A stretch of 64,000 nt of DNA from assembly GCA_020226215.1 (NCBI GenBank), contig CM035236.1, positions 49,227,057-49,291,056 on the forward strand, given 5' to 3'. This DNA is from Sindora glabra (Eukaryota > Streptophyta > Magnoliopsida > Fabales > Fabaceae). Below, piece after piece: positions 1 to 13,190 of this stretch. Position 1 is the stretch's first letter. Every line of letters starts with the position of its first letter. Both the position numbers and the translations under genes were made by a program. The notes beneath the pieces are model-generated. The model worked only from the letters and a program-made list of their open reading frames with translations, was not told the origin of the DNA and did not search any database.

Positions 1-651
1 TTGGTTTTTATTTTATTTTTTGTGTTTTGCGGTGGTTCACAAACGCCACTAAGTGCAATAGAAAATTGCCAAAAGAAGCTAGTAAAATGAGCATTTAACT
101 ACAGTTATATCAGTGGGGGTTCTATAACTGCCGCTAAATGCAAGTTGGAGTGGTAAACAATCTTTGCAATTGGTGGATATTATAATCACCATTAGGGGTA
201 AAAAGTAACCACTGTTAATTTTTAGCACTTATTCCGACGGTTAGAAAAAACCACTACTAAGTACTTAACAACACATGAAACATCGATGCTTATCACAATT
301 GTTGGTAAGTGTTATTGGGACGGTTATAACCATTGCTAAATGCATAAATAACTGCCATTAAAAGCCTAATTTGTTGAAGTAATATGGAGTTTCAAATAAT
401 TCAATCCATCAAATAGTTGTCACTCTTCAATTTTTTCCATTAAATTAAGGAACTATATTCTATTGTTTCAAGTGACCTTTCATGTATAAAATTACTCATT
501 TTTTCCTATCAAAAAAATATGAAGAATACCCACAAATCTTGGTTAATAAGCATCATTTCACCTTAATATGACCTTAATATGAGAGGTACACAATCATGGT
601 CATGATTATTTAGTAAATAAATAAATAATTTAAAATACCTAATATGTAGTG
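1..651. repeat. CACTA-like subterminal repeat block
   Basis: Five imperfect short palindromic units of about 25 bp lie at 30-55, 113-140, 171-197, 235-262 and 319-341. Each has the form (c)gg(t)ggtt...aacc(g)ccactaa, that is, a GGCGGTT-like arm, a short AT spacer and its complement, followed by CTAAATG or similar. Such unit arrays are usual near the ends of plant CACTA transposons. The block closes at 645-651 with TGTAGTG, a CACTA-type 3' terminus. A further unit of this kind sits at 2542-2568, on the far side of the next element. The left part of the element lies outside the window. No coding region is seen. Confidence 0.45.
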
Positions 652-665
652 GTAACAATGATCAT

Positions 666-2394
666 TACTACAGAATAGCTTATTGATATTAAGTGTTTAG
701 TGGCTTACATATTAATTTTTGACCAATGCTTAACCCATGTCTTATTAAGTATTACTGTATATTTATCATTATGACATTGGTTATATAATTGATGTAAAAA
801 GTGGTTTTTATATCAATTTTTTACTAAAAATTGATACCTTTTCTTAATATTTTTTTTATATTTCATGTCAATTTTTAATAAAAAAATTAATATAAAATAT
901 TTGCCTAATTTTTTTAATATTGATTTTTGGCTTTCTCGTTAAAATATTTATAGTCAAAATTGAATAAATTTAACATTATATCATAAACATATATTTTGAG
1001 TTAAAAATTTTTAAAAGTCATAACTTTGCCCTTGGTTGTCTATTTAAAGTAAATTTTATATTGATTTCATATACTTTTCAAGATCTATTAATCTATAAAA
1101 AGTCAAAAGTGTTTTGCCTCTCTTGAAATAATGAAAAATGATCATTTTCATAAAGTTTTTTTTTCATTTTTTTCTCCATCTATAATTATTGTTTGATTAG
1201 TTTTGATCTTCACTATAATATTTTATCAAACATAAAATAGGCATCTAACACGCAAATATAACCTTAGAAGTTATACAAAAGAAATACAAATAAAAATCTA
1301 TAAAAAAAGCACAAAAACGAAAAAGGTGAAGATATGAGAAATAGAAGCAAGAAAGGTATTTCTTATGGTTTGAACCAATAGCTTGAAATATTAAGGTATT
1401 TCTTTCATACTTAGTTTTATTTAAAGGAGTATTAATAGCTTAATAACATTTGGTGGAGGATAGAAGGATATTTAAGTTTCTAAAAAGAGGGTTGGATGGA
1501 TACATGGATTGAGTTTGAAAACAAATAAGAGGGAGAGCAAAGATGATAAGGAGAAAAAAATATATATGTATAGGGTTCTTATCAAACTTTTGCAATACCT
1601 TTAAATATCAGTTAATTCTAAAATTGATGTATTAAATTTTTTCATTTTCTCAACAAAGTTCAAATGTCATACATTTTAATTCCTGTTAAATAAAAAAATA
1701 ACAAATATTTTAAATTGCCTAATAATTTTAAAAATACCATCGTATCCAAATAAATATCGGTTAATTCTAAAATCGACATATTTAGTCTTTTTTTATTTTT
1801 TAACAATTTTTAAATGTCATACATTATGATGATAAAGTAAAAAATCAATATCCTAAGTTCCTTAATAATTTAAAAATGTCACTACTTTCAAATAGATATT
1901 AATTAATTCTAAAATCGATGTTTTAAGTTTTCTTATTTTGCTAACAATTTTTAAATGTCATGCATTATGACATTGGTTACATAAAAAATTGATGTTTTTA
2001 GTTTCTTTATTTTTTGAATAACCTTCAAATATTATACATAATGACATCAACTAAGTAAAAAATTATTATTTTAAGTTTTCTTATGATTTAAAAAATACCA
2101 CTGCATCCAAATAGATATCAGTTAATTTTAAAATCAACATCTTAAATTTTCTTATTTTCTCAACAATTTCAGATGTTATAAATTAAGACACTGGTTAAGC
2201 AAAAAAATTATCATTTTAAGTTTATCAAGAATTTCAAAAATATCATCGTGTCAAAATAGATATCAATTGTATTTACTAACTGTCATCTTATTAATCGTAA
2301 TAATTTGAAAAAGGCTACTATGTTAATATAGATGTTGATGTTTCCTTTTATCAATATCTATCTATCAACGTAAAATTGTAATTTTATAGTAGTG
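666..2394 (+). mobile_element. CACTA-like non-autonomous element, copy A
   Basis: The left end reads TACTACAGAATAGC and the right end reads ATTTTATAGTAGTG, whose complement is CACTACTATAAAAT, so the ends are CACTA-like inverted repeats with a C-to-T change on the left. The flanking triplets are CAT and AAT, so no exact 3-bp duplication survives. Length is 1729 bp. Internal order: short degenerate repeats (700-950), a conserved middle (about 1010-1250, with a run resembling ATAACTTTGCCCTTGGTTG), and a tandem array (1590-2330). Copies at 15268-16935, 39779-41514 and 42066-43108 share ends or internal parts. No transposase frame is visible, so mobilisation would need an enzyme from elsewhere. 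Confidence 0.6.
1590..2330 (+). repeat. Degenerate tandem array inside CACTA-like copy A
   Basis: Units of roughly 140-150 bp repeat the theme TTAATTCTAAAATCGA followed by a T-rich run, CAACAATTTTTAAATGTCAT and a stretch ending in AAAAAT. Unit starts are near 1612, 1761, 1902 and 2116. The same theme occurs in reverse complement at 39850-40470, inside copy B. The array is diverged and non-coding. Confidence 0.55.
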
Positions 2395-2890
2395 AATTAA
2401 TAAGATTTAATCACATAATTAATAGGATTAATCCCTATACTTAATAAGATTTAACCTCGTACTTAATTGGATTTAATTGCAATCTTAGTATGTATTAATT
2501 ACAATGATTAATAGCATTTAACCCTAATTATGAGATTCTTTTGTGTGGCCATAAAAACCACTAAATGTAACACTTTAATAATTTCAGGTGATCATTATTT
2601 TCTTGCTAAATGATATAGATATTTTGAATAAACCTACAACACCCAATCAAACAAATGGGTCTCACCATTGCATAGACACCCTACTTGACTATGCAAGCAC
2701 CACTCTCATTATCTGCATGGACAAAAGGTGCTTTTGGGTGCATGGATTATGAAGTTGTCTCTCTAGCATTAAAACCACATAAAGACACTTGTCTAGCCCT
2801 AATTGGTTCTAAATCACACTAGAAGTATGAAAAACCTAGAATATCAGGCTTAAGGCCTAACATTGACACTTTCTAATGTCATTAGCAATG

Positions 2891-3003
2891 CTATAAATAA
2901 GTCTCCTTCCTTTCATCCATTCTTTAGATAATATTGATATGCAAAAACCTTAGTTTTCTAGTTAAGACCATTAAAATACTGTCATTGGTACTATTTGTGG
3001 CTC
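2891..3003 (+). promoter_or_regulatory. Decayed Tat-type LTR end: TATA box and primer-binding-site relic
   Basis: CTATAAATAA at 2891-2900 looks like an LTR TATA box. About 90 bp further, 2985-3003 reads TTGGTACTATTTGTGGCTC, which fits a mutated form of the primer-binding site that follows LTRs of Tat-lineage Ty3 elements (remembered as TTGGCGCCGTCTGTGGG). A gag amino-terminal relic starts 22 bp downstream, supporting the reading. The LTR start was not located; it may lie near or left of the CACTA-like element. Confidence 0.4.
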
Positions 3004-3024
3004 TCACACCACCTTTAAGCAACA

Positions 3025-3230
3025 ATGGCTTCTTAGTGGGATAGTATAATCACATCATAAGCTAATAATAGTGATCAAAATACTCGTTTTTCTTCTTGAG
3101 CTGCTATGATGGCTAATTGAATGGAATAGCTTAAAAATAAGGCATAAAGGATGGAAGTAGAAATTAAGTAAGATGCACTTGTTAAGCAAGTTTGATTGTT
3201 GCAAAAAGAAATTAAAATCCTTTAGTGTTC
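3025..3230 (+). pseudogene. Tat-type Ty3 gag, amino-terminal fragment
   Basis: From the ATG at 3025 one frame, with several stops, gives fragments such as DQNTRFSS, AAMMAN and RMEVEIK, then LLQKEIK. This order (an acidic start, an RFSS/AAMMAN segment, then a short coiled coil) is what I recall for Gag amino termini in the Tat/Retand branch of Ty3/gypsy. The frame ends near TPRL at about 3245. The next part of gag resumes around 12.3 kb, so the gene appears split by inserted DNA. Gag would have been the capsid precursor. The copy cannot be functional. Confidence 0.5.
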
Positions 3231-3779
3231 CATGTTAACCCCAAGGTTATACATGATGAGTTTTGATAATAACAAATAAATGTTACAATAGCATTATATT
3301 TTTTATATCAAAATATTATAAAATCTTCAATAAACATACTATATTATGATTGCTATAGTAATGCTTGATTGTATATTAAAAATGTTATATCTTATGCAAG
3401 TATCACTAAGCATATAATTGATCAAGATATATGATATAATGATTATGCATATTCTTGTGCTAATTTATTATATATTTTATATATGAATCATGCATCACTA
3501 TATTGATATATTAGATTAGACTTACTATATAATTTGTAAAGCTTGTGAACTATTATATAGGAAAGTCCAAAAAGAAGAAGAATGAGCATTAAAGTAAAAT
3601 AATGAAAGATATCATAATGCTCAACTCAAGAATGAATAAGGAAAAAAGATAAGAAAAAAGATGTGATCAAGTCTTAAAGGATGACAAGATTCAAGTTTTA
3701 AAAGCTTAAAAGCATCAAGAAAAGCCTAAGGACTTCATTGGTATGATTTTTATTTTAGGCTTAGACTTTTTTACAAAAT

Positions 3780-4475
3780 AGAATTTTTTATGATATAGAG
3801 CTCAAACATATTTTTTTATAATCTTAGCTTAATCAAAATATTTTAAAAAGATAAACCATAATCATATTTTATAAGATAGCCTATAGGACACTTCAAAAAC
3901 TAATGAAATGTAAGATTTTGATATTTTTAATTCTAACCTTTGGTTACTTTTTTTTTATCATATCTCACAAAATATTTGTAATTTGATTATAAAACTTTTT
4001 CTATATGAAAAATAGGCTCAAATAACTTTCTATGGACATGTTGTTTTCTTAAAATGATTAATATATGAAAAAGTTATGAATTTCTCAAGTTAACTCTAGA
4101 AATTAATTTTTTGTATTCCTATCCTTTCCTTTGCTTATTATTTTCACCATATCTCAAAAACCACAAATTATATGGGCATGAAAATCTTTTTATTGAAGAT
4201 AGACTCAAAGATAATTCTATGGACAAGTCATTTATTTAAAATGATTAAAATATGAAAAAGTTATGAATTTTACAAATTAATCTCAAAATTAGACTTTTAC
4301 AATCCATTCTTTCTCACATTTGCTTATTATTTTAATCATATCTTAAAAATTACATAATATATGAGCTTGAAATTAGTTTCATTTGAAAGTTGACTCAAAT
4401 AACTTTCCAATAATATGTTATTTATTCAAAATGGATTTAAAATAAAGAAGTTATAACATTTTAAAATTGAGTTTG
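3780..4475. repeat. Degenerate tandem repeat, period about 190 bp
   Basis: Three to four units share a block of the form GCTCAAATAACTTTCTATGG, then ATGATTAATATATGAAAAAG and TTATGAATTT, then TTTGCTTATTATTTT and ATCATATCTCAAAAA. Block starts are near 3799, 4015, 4202 and 4392. Non-coding, and probably part of an old retroelement LTR. Confidence 0.55.
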
Positions 4476-5007
4476 CAATTTTATCTTCTTCGAGAATCAA
4501 TTAACCAATCAATTTTAGTAAGGCAGAAGCTAAAATTTTCTTTAGAATCGATTGCATAATTGATTTTAACTATTCTGGTGCATAACTAATGGCTATAATA
4601 GCTAGTTTTCTTTTCTAAATATTTCAAACAATTATAATATTGCACAAGTTTCATGTATATAAGGATGAAAATTGGGTGATTAGAGCCGACTAAGGACTCT
4701 AAACTAATTACCTGCCTAAAACTACACATCATAAAATTAGACTTATAACCACTCACAAAAGTTATCTTACCTGCTTGGACCCGTGCCTCATAAGTACTAG
4801 TAAGTATCATTAGGTGTAGGTTAGTCTAATTAATAGTAAAGAAAGTTAAATTTGACTGGAAAGTTAACTTTACATTTTTCATGAAAAAGCCTTCCAATTT
4901 GGCATCACAAAAATTAGTTTAAGATCAAACAAGAGTTTAGCCATATTGTTCTTATATAATAACTAACCTACCATTTGTTACATGTTTATGATAATTGGAA
5001 TTGACTA

Positions 5008-8000
5008 TGTTACACCCTTCTTAGAACATAGTAAATTAGAAATTATTTTGTTATAAAGAATAGTTAAGACAATTAGCAAATTTGGTTGAGTTAAAAATCT
5101 TATGTGAGAAATATGAAAGAAAATAAGGCAAGTTAAATTAAAAATATAGGAATACAAATTTGTTGAAATTTTTTGTGGGGGAAAATTTATTGGAATTATG
5201 AAGTATAAAGCTTTGTATTGATATAAGTGAGTGTACGAGTATGGAAGATATTTAAATTTTTTTTTCCAAAAATGCCCTTAGGACCCTAACTTTCCTATTT
5301 TAACCCCCACATTCTAATCTCTCTCATTTCTCTTCTCCATTTCTCAACCCCTCTCAACTCTCTCCATACAATCCTCCCATTACTTCATCAGTCAAGCAAT
5401 GGAAACTTCAAATCTTCTTGATTTCTTCATTCAATCAAGGTAAGAACATTATTTTCATCAAGAATCCTTCTTATTTCTTCTTGGATGATAAAGGGTTTAA
5501 GGTTTATTTGATTTTGTTGGATATTTTAAGCCCTAATTTTAAAAACCATAAATTTTGATATGATTAAAGTTGAAAGATCATTAAATTAATATTTTAGCAT
5601 TCTCTTCCATATAAGGTGAGTGAAAAATTTAACTAAATATATGAATTTTAAGGTTTTATGATGATATTAATGAAATATGAGTTTTTATGTGATTTCGCTT
5701 GAATCTACTTTATTTAATGTGATTGAAGTAATAAATGAGGGAGAAAGGTGATATGATATGTTAGATAAGTGTATTAATAATTATATTTAGCTTTGATATG
5801 CAGTATATGTGTTTACAAGGTGTTTTGGGTTAGTTATTCAGTGGAAACTTCACAAAAAATTAAGATTTTCATGTACGAATGGATTGATGAATTGATTCTA
5901 GAGGTCTAAAGGTAAAAGAGGACTTCAGAATCAAGTAACCAATTGATTTTGATGGTCCAGAGGTGGGTGAATTAATTCCAAGGATTTGGAGGTGAAACTG
6001 AGCTTCAGAATTAATTGGTGAATCAATTCATCAATTGTAAAATTTAATGTCAACTTTAAAAGGGTGTAACTCCTTTGTTTTATGTCCATTTTAAACAAAC
6101 CATCTATCATTTTGAAGGTAATTGAGTTTACTTTCAAATGAAATTAGTTTCAAATAAAAATGTTGTGTATATTTTGAGATATCATTAAAATAGTGGATAG
6201 AGATTAAAAAAAAACTAAGGATTTCATAAGAAAGAATTTTTTGTATCTATCTTAAAAAAGGCATAACTTTTTCGAAACTTAGCCGATTTTGGCAAATAAG
6301 TAGTCTATGGAAATCTAATTGGATCCATTTTCACATGAAATAAGTTTTACAAACAATATATTCATGAATTTTAAATCATTTATAAAATATCATTCAAAGG
6401 TCACAACTATGGTGATCCTATAGTCAACCATACCTAACTCGTTTTGTGTTTTCATGATTTATAAGAATCTAACATGGGGTAGTTGATTTCTAAACATAAA
6501 AAATAAGTAGTTTATGATATTTATTTGATAAGTACATAACAAATGATCATGAAATAAGTAATATTAATGTTTATAAATTATCCTCGTGAATTATGAAGTA
6601 GGAAAAAGTAGGAAAAAGGAAAAAGAGATGAAAGTGAAATATTTTGGGATCTTTGAAGTAAATGGACATTCACAAGTAAATGTATATCTATTTTAGGAAC
6701 TTTTCTATCTAATTTTCCTATATTCTATTTATTCTATATACTAGAATAATATATCGTAAAACTAAAAGACTTAAAGTGTGTAGATGTATACCGTAATATG
6801 AATAAGTATGAAAAATTTGTAATCTTAGTTACTTCCTAATATGATAAAGATTATGGTGTGTAATGATGCTTCCAAAGTACCATTTGTTTCTTATTAATTA
6901 CTATTAATTAACTTTTTGTAAATGATATGATAAAGGCATCGTATAGATTATTACTTGAGATTATGTTTGTGATTGTGCTTGGTTTGTGAGCACACATGAG
7001 AAGTGTGAAACTACCATTTGATAATTAAGTGTGCTTGTATCTAAATGCGAATGTGTTTGAAGTTATGATATTGTAAATGAGGATGATTGTAATGATGAAT
7101 TGATTACCTCATATAGTGGTTAAATTGAGATTGAGATACTATAAGATACAAAACTTATGTGATATGTATACATACGATAATGTGATTCAGTTTGTGCTAC
7201 TAATATACAAATGATACCAATGTGATTTCAAATTGCCTGGAGCCAAGATTAGGTGGCTTTATTTAGGTAAAGTTAAGAATATTATAAATCGAATATATAA
7301 CTTCATAAAATGATGTGAATAAAATGTTTTTATAGCATAGAATTCTAATAATTTAATTGTCTTATGTTAGATTTAGAAAAGAAGATAATCCTATTTTATT
7401 ATCATATTCTTTTTATTAGATATAAAACTAATAATATAATGATTGGATGCTCTAAAATGATATACTAGTATCCTTAGAGTAAATTAATATCTTAAAAATC
7501 TAATATCTTTGGTGCTCAAGTTTAATTGAAGCAAATATTTAAAATATATTATTTGATTTCTTTAAAATGAAGTTAAAATTATTAAGAACTAAGTGTCTTG
7601 TCTTATAAGGTAATATGATTTGAGCCTTCTTAAATTATAAAGCTTTAATACTTCAATTATTTTACACTCGACTCAAAAAGTCTTCACTTATGAAAATCTT
7701 TAATTTCTTTATGATAATTCTCAAAGATATAAGAGAGTGATATTATAAAATAGTAGAGTGATATGAATAAAGTTTTGAGATCCTTACATTTTAATATTTT
7801 ATTCGTATAAGCTCGATTTCAAATAAATTACTATATAAAGACAAATTTTAGTTTTAAATGTTAAGATTAGAGAAATGTAAGAAGTTGATAACCTAGAATA
7901 ATTTATTATGTTATGATTTAAACTTAGAATTAAAATATTTGGAAATAAAATAAGTAATGCTCTTAAATTTATAATTTATTATTAGAAATGATGAAAAAGG

Positions 8001-9615
8001 AAAGGAGTGAAAGACAATTGTAGATGTTCTAGAACATCTAAAAGTGGTTAGACATCATTAAGTGAATATACATTCTACTCTAAACGAGTATATTAATAAT
8101 AATAATATGTTTAAATGTTATATTTTATAATCTTTCTTAACAATGGTATTGATCATATGTCTATTTATCTGTAAATTTCTAACAACATAACTACAAATTG
8201 TAATATATTATGAAATCAATCTCATCGCCATGTATAAGTAACCTGAGAATGATACACATGATGAGTTAGCAATTATCTGCTTAAAGGAATGTCAAAACAA
8301 GCTCTTGAAGCATGTATGATACTATAAATGATTATGATTAAGTTGCAATAGTAAATGTTATTCATATTATGTTTAGAATTATATTGTTATTTCTATATTA
8401 ATAACTATGGTGTGATCTATATTGGGATGTGAATGAGTGTTGTGGACATGTAAGAGGGCATGATGGTGCTGTGATTTATATATTGTGTTATGTGCCTTGA
8501 TTTGCCCCATCATGATGATGATGAATGATTGAATTGTATTGAGATTATATTGAAATTACAATTTATAAAGCCAAGCTCTATTGTGCATATTATGATGTGA
8601 ATTATGCTGTGAGTGACCCTAGAAATGAGAAATGTGATGGGGATAATGATATAATAATTAGATGGAAAATTCCCCTCAAATAACTTATGGAGGGCATAAA
8701 GCAGACCTTGAAGGGATAATAATAGATAACTTACAGAAGGTATAAGGTTGACCTGGAAGTTAAAAGGTGGATGCATGTTTTTTTATAAATATGGTTCTTT
8801 ATTGTGCTTTGAATTAGAATTCTATCTATCCTTGATCATTTCTAGTTAATGTTATGGTGATTATATGATTGGCCATGATCAAGTTTTTAAGATTTAATTA
8901 GTGTGGAGAATAAAATGTGTAAATTATGGTGTATGAAATAGTCTAATTGAAAGGGGAGCCCTATTCCTCTTGTAATGTTGAATTGATTTCTCTTTGATGT
9001 TATAATTGAATTGAGTGATAGTGAAATTATAAAGAACCTATTTTAGATTTTATTGTTTATTCATACGTGATTATAGATTCAAGTACAAGTATAGGAGTAT
9101 AATTGTTAGATTGTTAAATGAGGTAAAGTCATTAGGTATAAGTATTGGAAACCACCTAGTGTTTATTCTATGTTACTATTTGGATTAATTGTAATCATGT
9201 ACTGATGATATTTCCTTTTATAGATATACATTCATTGAGATTATAAATCTCATTCCATTTTTTCTTTAACATTTTCAAGATGTAACTTGAGAATATTGAA
9301 TTGCAAAGCTCATATGAGAGTCCAAGGCAATCCAAGAAGAACTTGATAGTTAAGAATGAGTTAGGATTCTTTTAGAATCCAACTCAAGGATTAGAGATAG
9401 ACAAGGTTGATTATATGTTTGACATGTTGAGTTGTTTATCTGTATATGTATTTTTAGGTTGTTATTGAGTCATATCTAAAACAAGTTGTATGATTTTGAG
9501 TCACCACGAAAATAAAAGGGTTTTTGTTAGATAGAATTAATATGAATAGTATTGAGGCTGGTGGAAATCAGATAACAAGATACACATTGATCACAATCGG
9601 GCTGGGGTTGTGATA
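5008..9615 (+). mobile_element. Candidate ancient solo LTR, 4.6 kb (chromovirus-like)
   Basis: The left end TGTTACACCC is preceded by GACTA (5003-5007). The right end GGGCTGGGGTTGTGATA (TA replacing the usual CA) is followed by GACCA (9616-9620), a 4/5 match expected of a decayed 5-bp target duplication. Internal phrases such as CCCCTCAAATAACTTATGGA with AGGGCATAAAG (near 8672), and the GC-richer terminal GGGCTGGGG, recall long chromovirus (Tekay/Del) LTRs. No PBS follows the right end and no polypurine tract precedes the left, so a solo LTR is favoured. The length is large for the group and may include further insertions. No gene is visible in the interval. Confidence 0.4.
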
Positions 9616-11420
9616 GACCATTAGTGTTATGGAATAGCTTTAAAGCTATTTTGTGTTTGAAGTAACTTGCTAGTGGATAAAGTGTATGAACTAAAGCCAT
9701 TTTATAGAGTCATAGGACACCCTAACACTATCATGATCAATGCATTCTGCATTTTGCTTATAATGACTTCATAATTACTTGTTAAAGATATAAATGGGGA
9801 CAAGATTTGTTACCTTCTACTGAATAATAACACATAAATAAAGCTTCTTAAGAACAAAACATGAATAGAGTTAAAATAATTTTTTAATTTTTCACAAGAC
9901 TAGCAGTATAACTTATGCAGAATAGAATAAAAAAGGATTTTCAAGTCAATAAACAATAACATAACATAAATGAAGCTTCATAACAATAAAACATGAATAG
10001 AGTTAAAACAATTTTTTAATTTTTCACAAGACTAGTAGCACAACCCAATATCAATGAAGCTATATAACAATAATAGAGCACAATAACAAATAATGAAAGT
10101 TTACCATCAATTGAACCTAAAACATAGGATAAAACTAAACAAAACCAAAACATCAACAGAAATATGAAAATTTGAACCCTAAATGTAAAAAAATTTCCAC
10201 AATTACCCAATTAACATATCGGTTAACCTAAATAATTCTAACTCAAGAAAAATAATGTAGAGGAAGAAAAGGAACACTTATAGTGTGATAAATCCTCTAA
10301 AACTTCCACTTCATAAGTCCTCTGCCTCAAAAATGGATAAACAAATTTTAAAGTGAAGTTAATAGTTGCGCTATTGGTGAGTTATGCTATTGGTGTTTGT
10401 GAAGTGCCTTTAGTTAGAAGATTTTAGTAGCACAGTGGCTAGCTGTAGTGGTTGATGAAAATTAAGCTTCGATGGATAGTGGTTGGGTAGTGGGTAGGTT
10501 AGGTTGCTTTCTATAGAGTGGAGGACAAAAGAATGGTTATGTTTTTAGTGTTTATCATCTCTATCTAATAAGTGATGATGAGAAAGAAGTCAACAATTTT
10601 TTTTAGCAGCCAATGCTTAGAATGACATTATTCCTGAAACATTAGTAGGCAGGTTGCAATTAATATTGAATAGTAGATTTTAACCCATACCCGCTTGCAT
10701 AACTAAAATATTTTATTAAATTTTTTTCACTTCTACTTATTATGTTATCTAATTCGACCTAAATCGTATAATTTTGGATTTAGGCAAGTGGTTTGTAGTG
10801 GTTGGGTCTAAAACTTCCAACCTTACCTGTATGAGCTTAGAAACATCAAATACAATAAAGAAAAAGTTTGAATTTCATCTTTTAACATTATTTTACTTTT
10901 TCTTTAATCAAAATCATAAGTTAAGCTCTCTGTTTGAAATTTCTCTATTCTAAGAGCTTTATTTGTTTCATTCACTCTATAAAAGAGTTTATTTAAGTTG
11001 TATCATTTATCATTTTCAAATCATAAAGGGTGAAATATCCTTTAGAAAAATTTTAAAAGGGAGAAATATTCTTTGTAAAGAAAAAATTTACTCAAGAAAA
11101 AGTAATGATTTGTAAAGAGGCTTCTTCAAATGCTAAGTTGAAACTTGAAAGGATAATGTATTAAAATATAAGCTTGGAAAGCTTAGAAAGTGGATGTATA
11201 CCTTGGAAAGAATATTCAAGGGGGAATCACTATAAATTCTGGTGTTTGATTTCTCTATCTCTATCTCTTTATTTTTCTACACTATGCTTTGTTTTTCTTG
11301 ATTACATGCTCTATTTTTGTTATTGTTATTTGTTAAATATATTATGTTTCAATGCTTATGTTGATACTTGAATGATTAAATGCTTAAAAAAGGTGTATAT
11401 CTATCCATGTCCTTCTTAAT
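9616..11420. other. No gene seen; AT-rich repeat-derived DNA
   Basis: Short, closely similar phrases recur at 9840-9900 and 9960-10040 (AACATGAATAGAGTTAAAA, then TTTTTCACAAGACTAG), which is a local duplication of about 120 bp. The rest has no coding signal. The open frames at 10016-10210 and 11174-11371 have AT-driven composition and no recognisable domain. Confidence 0.5.
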
Positions 11421-11714
11421 GATTAGTTGATAAAATCATTGAATATATTTTACTTCAATATTAATCTTAATGCTTAAATGATTGAATGGTTGAAAGAGAA
11501 TCTATCTATGCTTTGACTTCTTGATTCTTTATCTATGTATAGTTGAATGAGTTGATTCTTTACCTATGATTAGTTGATGAAATCGTTGAATATATTTTAC
11601 TTCAATATTGATCTTAATGCTTGAATGATTGAATGGTTGAAAGAGAAATCCATCTATGCTTTGGCTTCTTGATTCTTTATCTATGTATAGTTGAATGAGT
11701 TGCTTTACACAAGT
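11421..11714. repeat. Tandem duplication, 2 x 147 bp
   Basis: Two head-to-tail copies start with GATTAGTTGAT at 11421 and 11568. They share ATATATTTTACTTCAATATT, GAATGATTGAATGGTTGAAA and TTCTTTATCTATGTATAGTT. They are highly alike, with a few substitutions and a small indel, so the duplication is more recent than the surrounding sequence. Partial echoes of the GAATGAGTT part continue to about 11870. Confidence 0.75.
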
Positions 11715-12309
11715 GCATTGAATTGTTATATGTCATGTGCAGATCTTTTCATTGAATTATCTTGAATTTATTTCTTAATTATTTATTTATGAATAGTTGA
11801 ATGAGTTAATTTGCACTAATTCATTGAATTATTATATCTTGAGTGCAAACAACTTTATAAAATTCTTTTTGAATTGTTTGAAGTAAAATTATCCTTATGA
11901 CTTTCTAAAATAAAAAGCTTTTCAAAGAAAATTTCAATAATAGGGAAAGTTATAACAACACCTTATTCACCGCCTCTTGAGTATGGATTGCTAAAACTTA
12001 CATTTTAAATCTCAAACGGTACCAAACTAGTAACTAAACTTTGTCCTAGTTCCTCCACCAAGCAATGGTGTAGTAAACATCCTCATATATACATTTTCAC
12101 CCTCACTTACTAGTTAAGCCTCCCACAACTCACTGCACACTAGTGTTAGCATCGTATACCCCACCTATGTTGCCATAATTAAAGGTGTCTCACACCAAAT
12201 CCATGAGTAATATGATTGTCTCAGCTTTGGCTTCTAAAAATAAGATCACTAAAACATTTATATCGACCATGCTCACTTTTTCACCTAAGAAATTATAAAT
12301 GCCTAGCTC

Positions 12310-13190
12310 CCTAGAAACTTTAAACCCTCATTTTACCTAGGTATATATGATGGATCCATTAATCCTTGAGAACATTTAAAGGCTTTTTTATGAAGTTATG
12401 CTTTTGTCTAGTGCTTTCAATGCTATCATGTGTTAGGTTTTTTTCCACCATTCTAAAACATTTAAGGCTCGACTAGTTAAATAACTTCCTTCCATGTTCA
12501 ATCTTTAGTTTTCATTAGCTTACTAGTGCTTTTGCTCCGCACTTCACAACTAATCATATACTAAAGAAAACTTTAGCCACCCTATAAATTTCCAACAAAG
12601 GAAAAATAAAACTATAAAAGAATATTTGGCTTAGTTTAATAATTTGGCATTAGAGATCAAGGATCTAAATAAAGGTGTGGTAGTGCATCAAATAATTGCA
12701 AGTCTTTGTTCAAGTCCTTTTTTGCTCTTACTAGCCAAGAAACCCATTCTTAAAATTGAAAAGCTTTTAGTAAGGGCAAAAAAATACATTAATGTTGTGG
12801 AGTATGAACAATTGGGATAGGCATAAAAGGGGAAATCTGGCCATAAGGATCATTATTACATTAACATTGAGCAAAACTAGCAATGGATGGATCACTAACC
12901 TCCTAGGATACATTTCCAAACATATGAGCTTCTTTAAATAACTTTTATTATGATGATTAATGATGTGTAGGTACTAGATCTAGTGAGTTTCCTACAATTG
13001 AAGTAAATATGTTTTCCTTTCGTAGATAAGTCTCGATGCTATACATTCCATAAAGACCTTGGCTATGATACAGATAACTACATGATGTTAAAAGATGAGA
13101 CTAAGCATTTAATCAAGTTGGGACATTTGAGCAAGTACAAAAAGCATAAAGACAAATCTTATTTAGAGGAAAGGGAATAAGAATGATCTT
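12310..13190 (+). pseudogene. Tat-type Ty3 gag, central and C-terminal part
   Basis: Broken frames give, in order, a segment like EVMLLSSAFNAIMC near 12400, LTSAFALHFTTN near 12520, a segment like LAKKPILKIEKLL near 12735, KYINVVEYEQLG near 12785, and a block from 13025 with CYTFHKDLGYDT and LIKLGHLSKY. These match the order I recall for Tat/Ogre-lineage Gag: capsid core, then a CRFH-type C-terminal box with an LIxxGHL tail. Frameshifts and stops are numerous. It continues the gag fragment at 3025 in the same orientation, which implies a single element split by insertions. It is non-functional. Confidence 0.6.

Larger units (their letters stand above)
3254..11995 (+). mobile_element. Nested LTR-retrotransposon material, Copia/SIRE-like by its ends
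   Basis: The stretch separates two parts of a Tat gag. Its left edge, TGATGAGTTTTGATAATAAC (3254), resembles the start of SIRE-type Copia LTRs. The right part holds AATCACTATAAATTCTGGTG (near 11225) and a CACCTTATTCACCGCCTCTTGAG run near 11960, which resemble the U5 and 3' end of the same LTR type from memory. No target duplication could be fixed, so the right boundary is approximate. The 5008-9615 LTR is nested within it. No gag or pol reading survives in the remaining 4.1 kb. Confidence 0.3.

Noticed and set aside
4586..4810. Minus-strand 74-codon frame near 4.7 kb as a gene.
   Set aside because: No domain, no flanking signals, and it sits in LTR-like repeat DNA.
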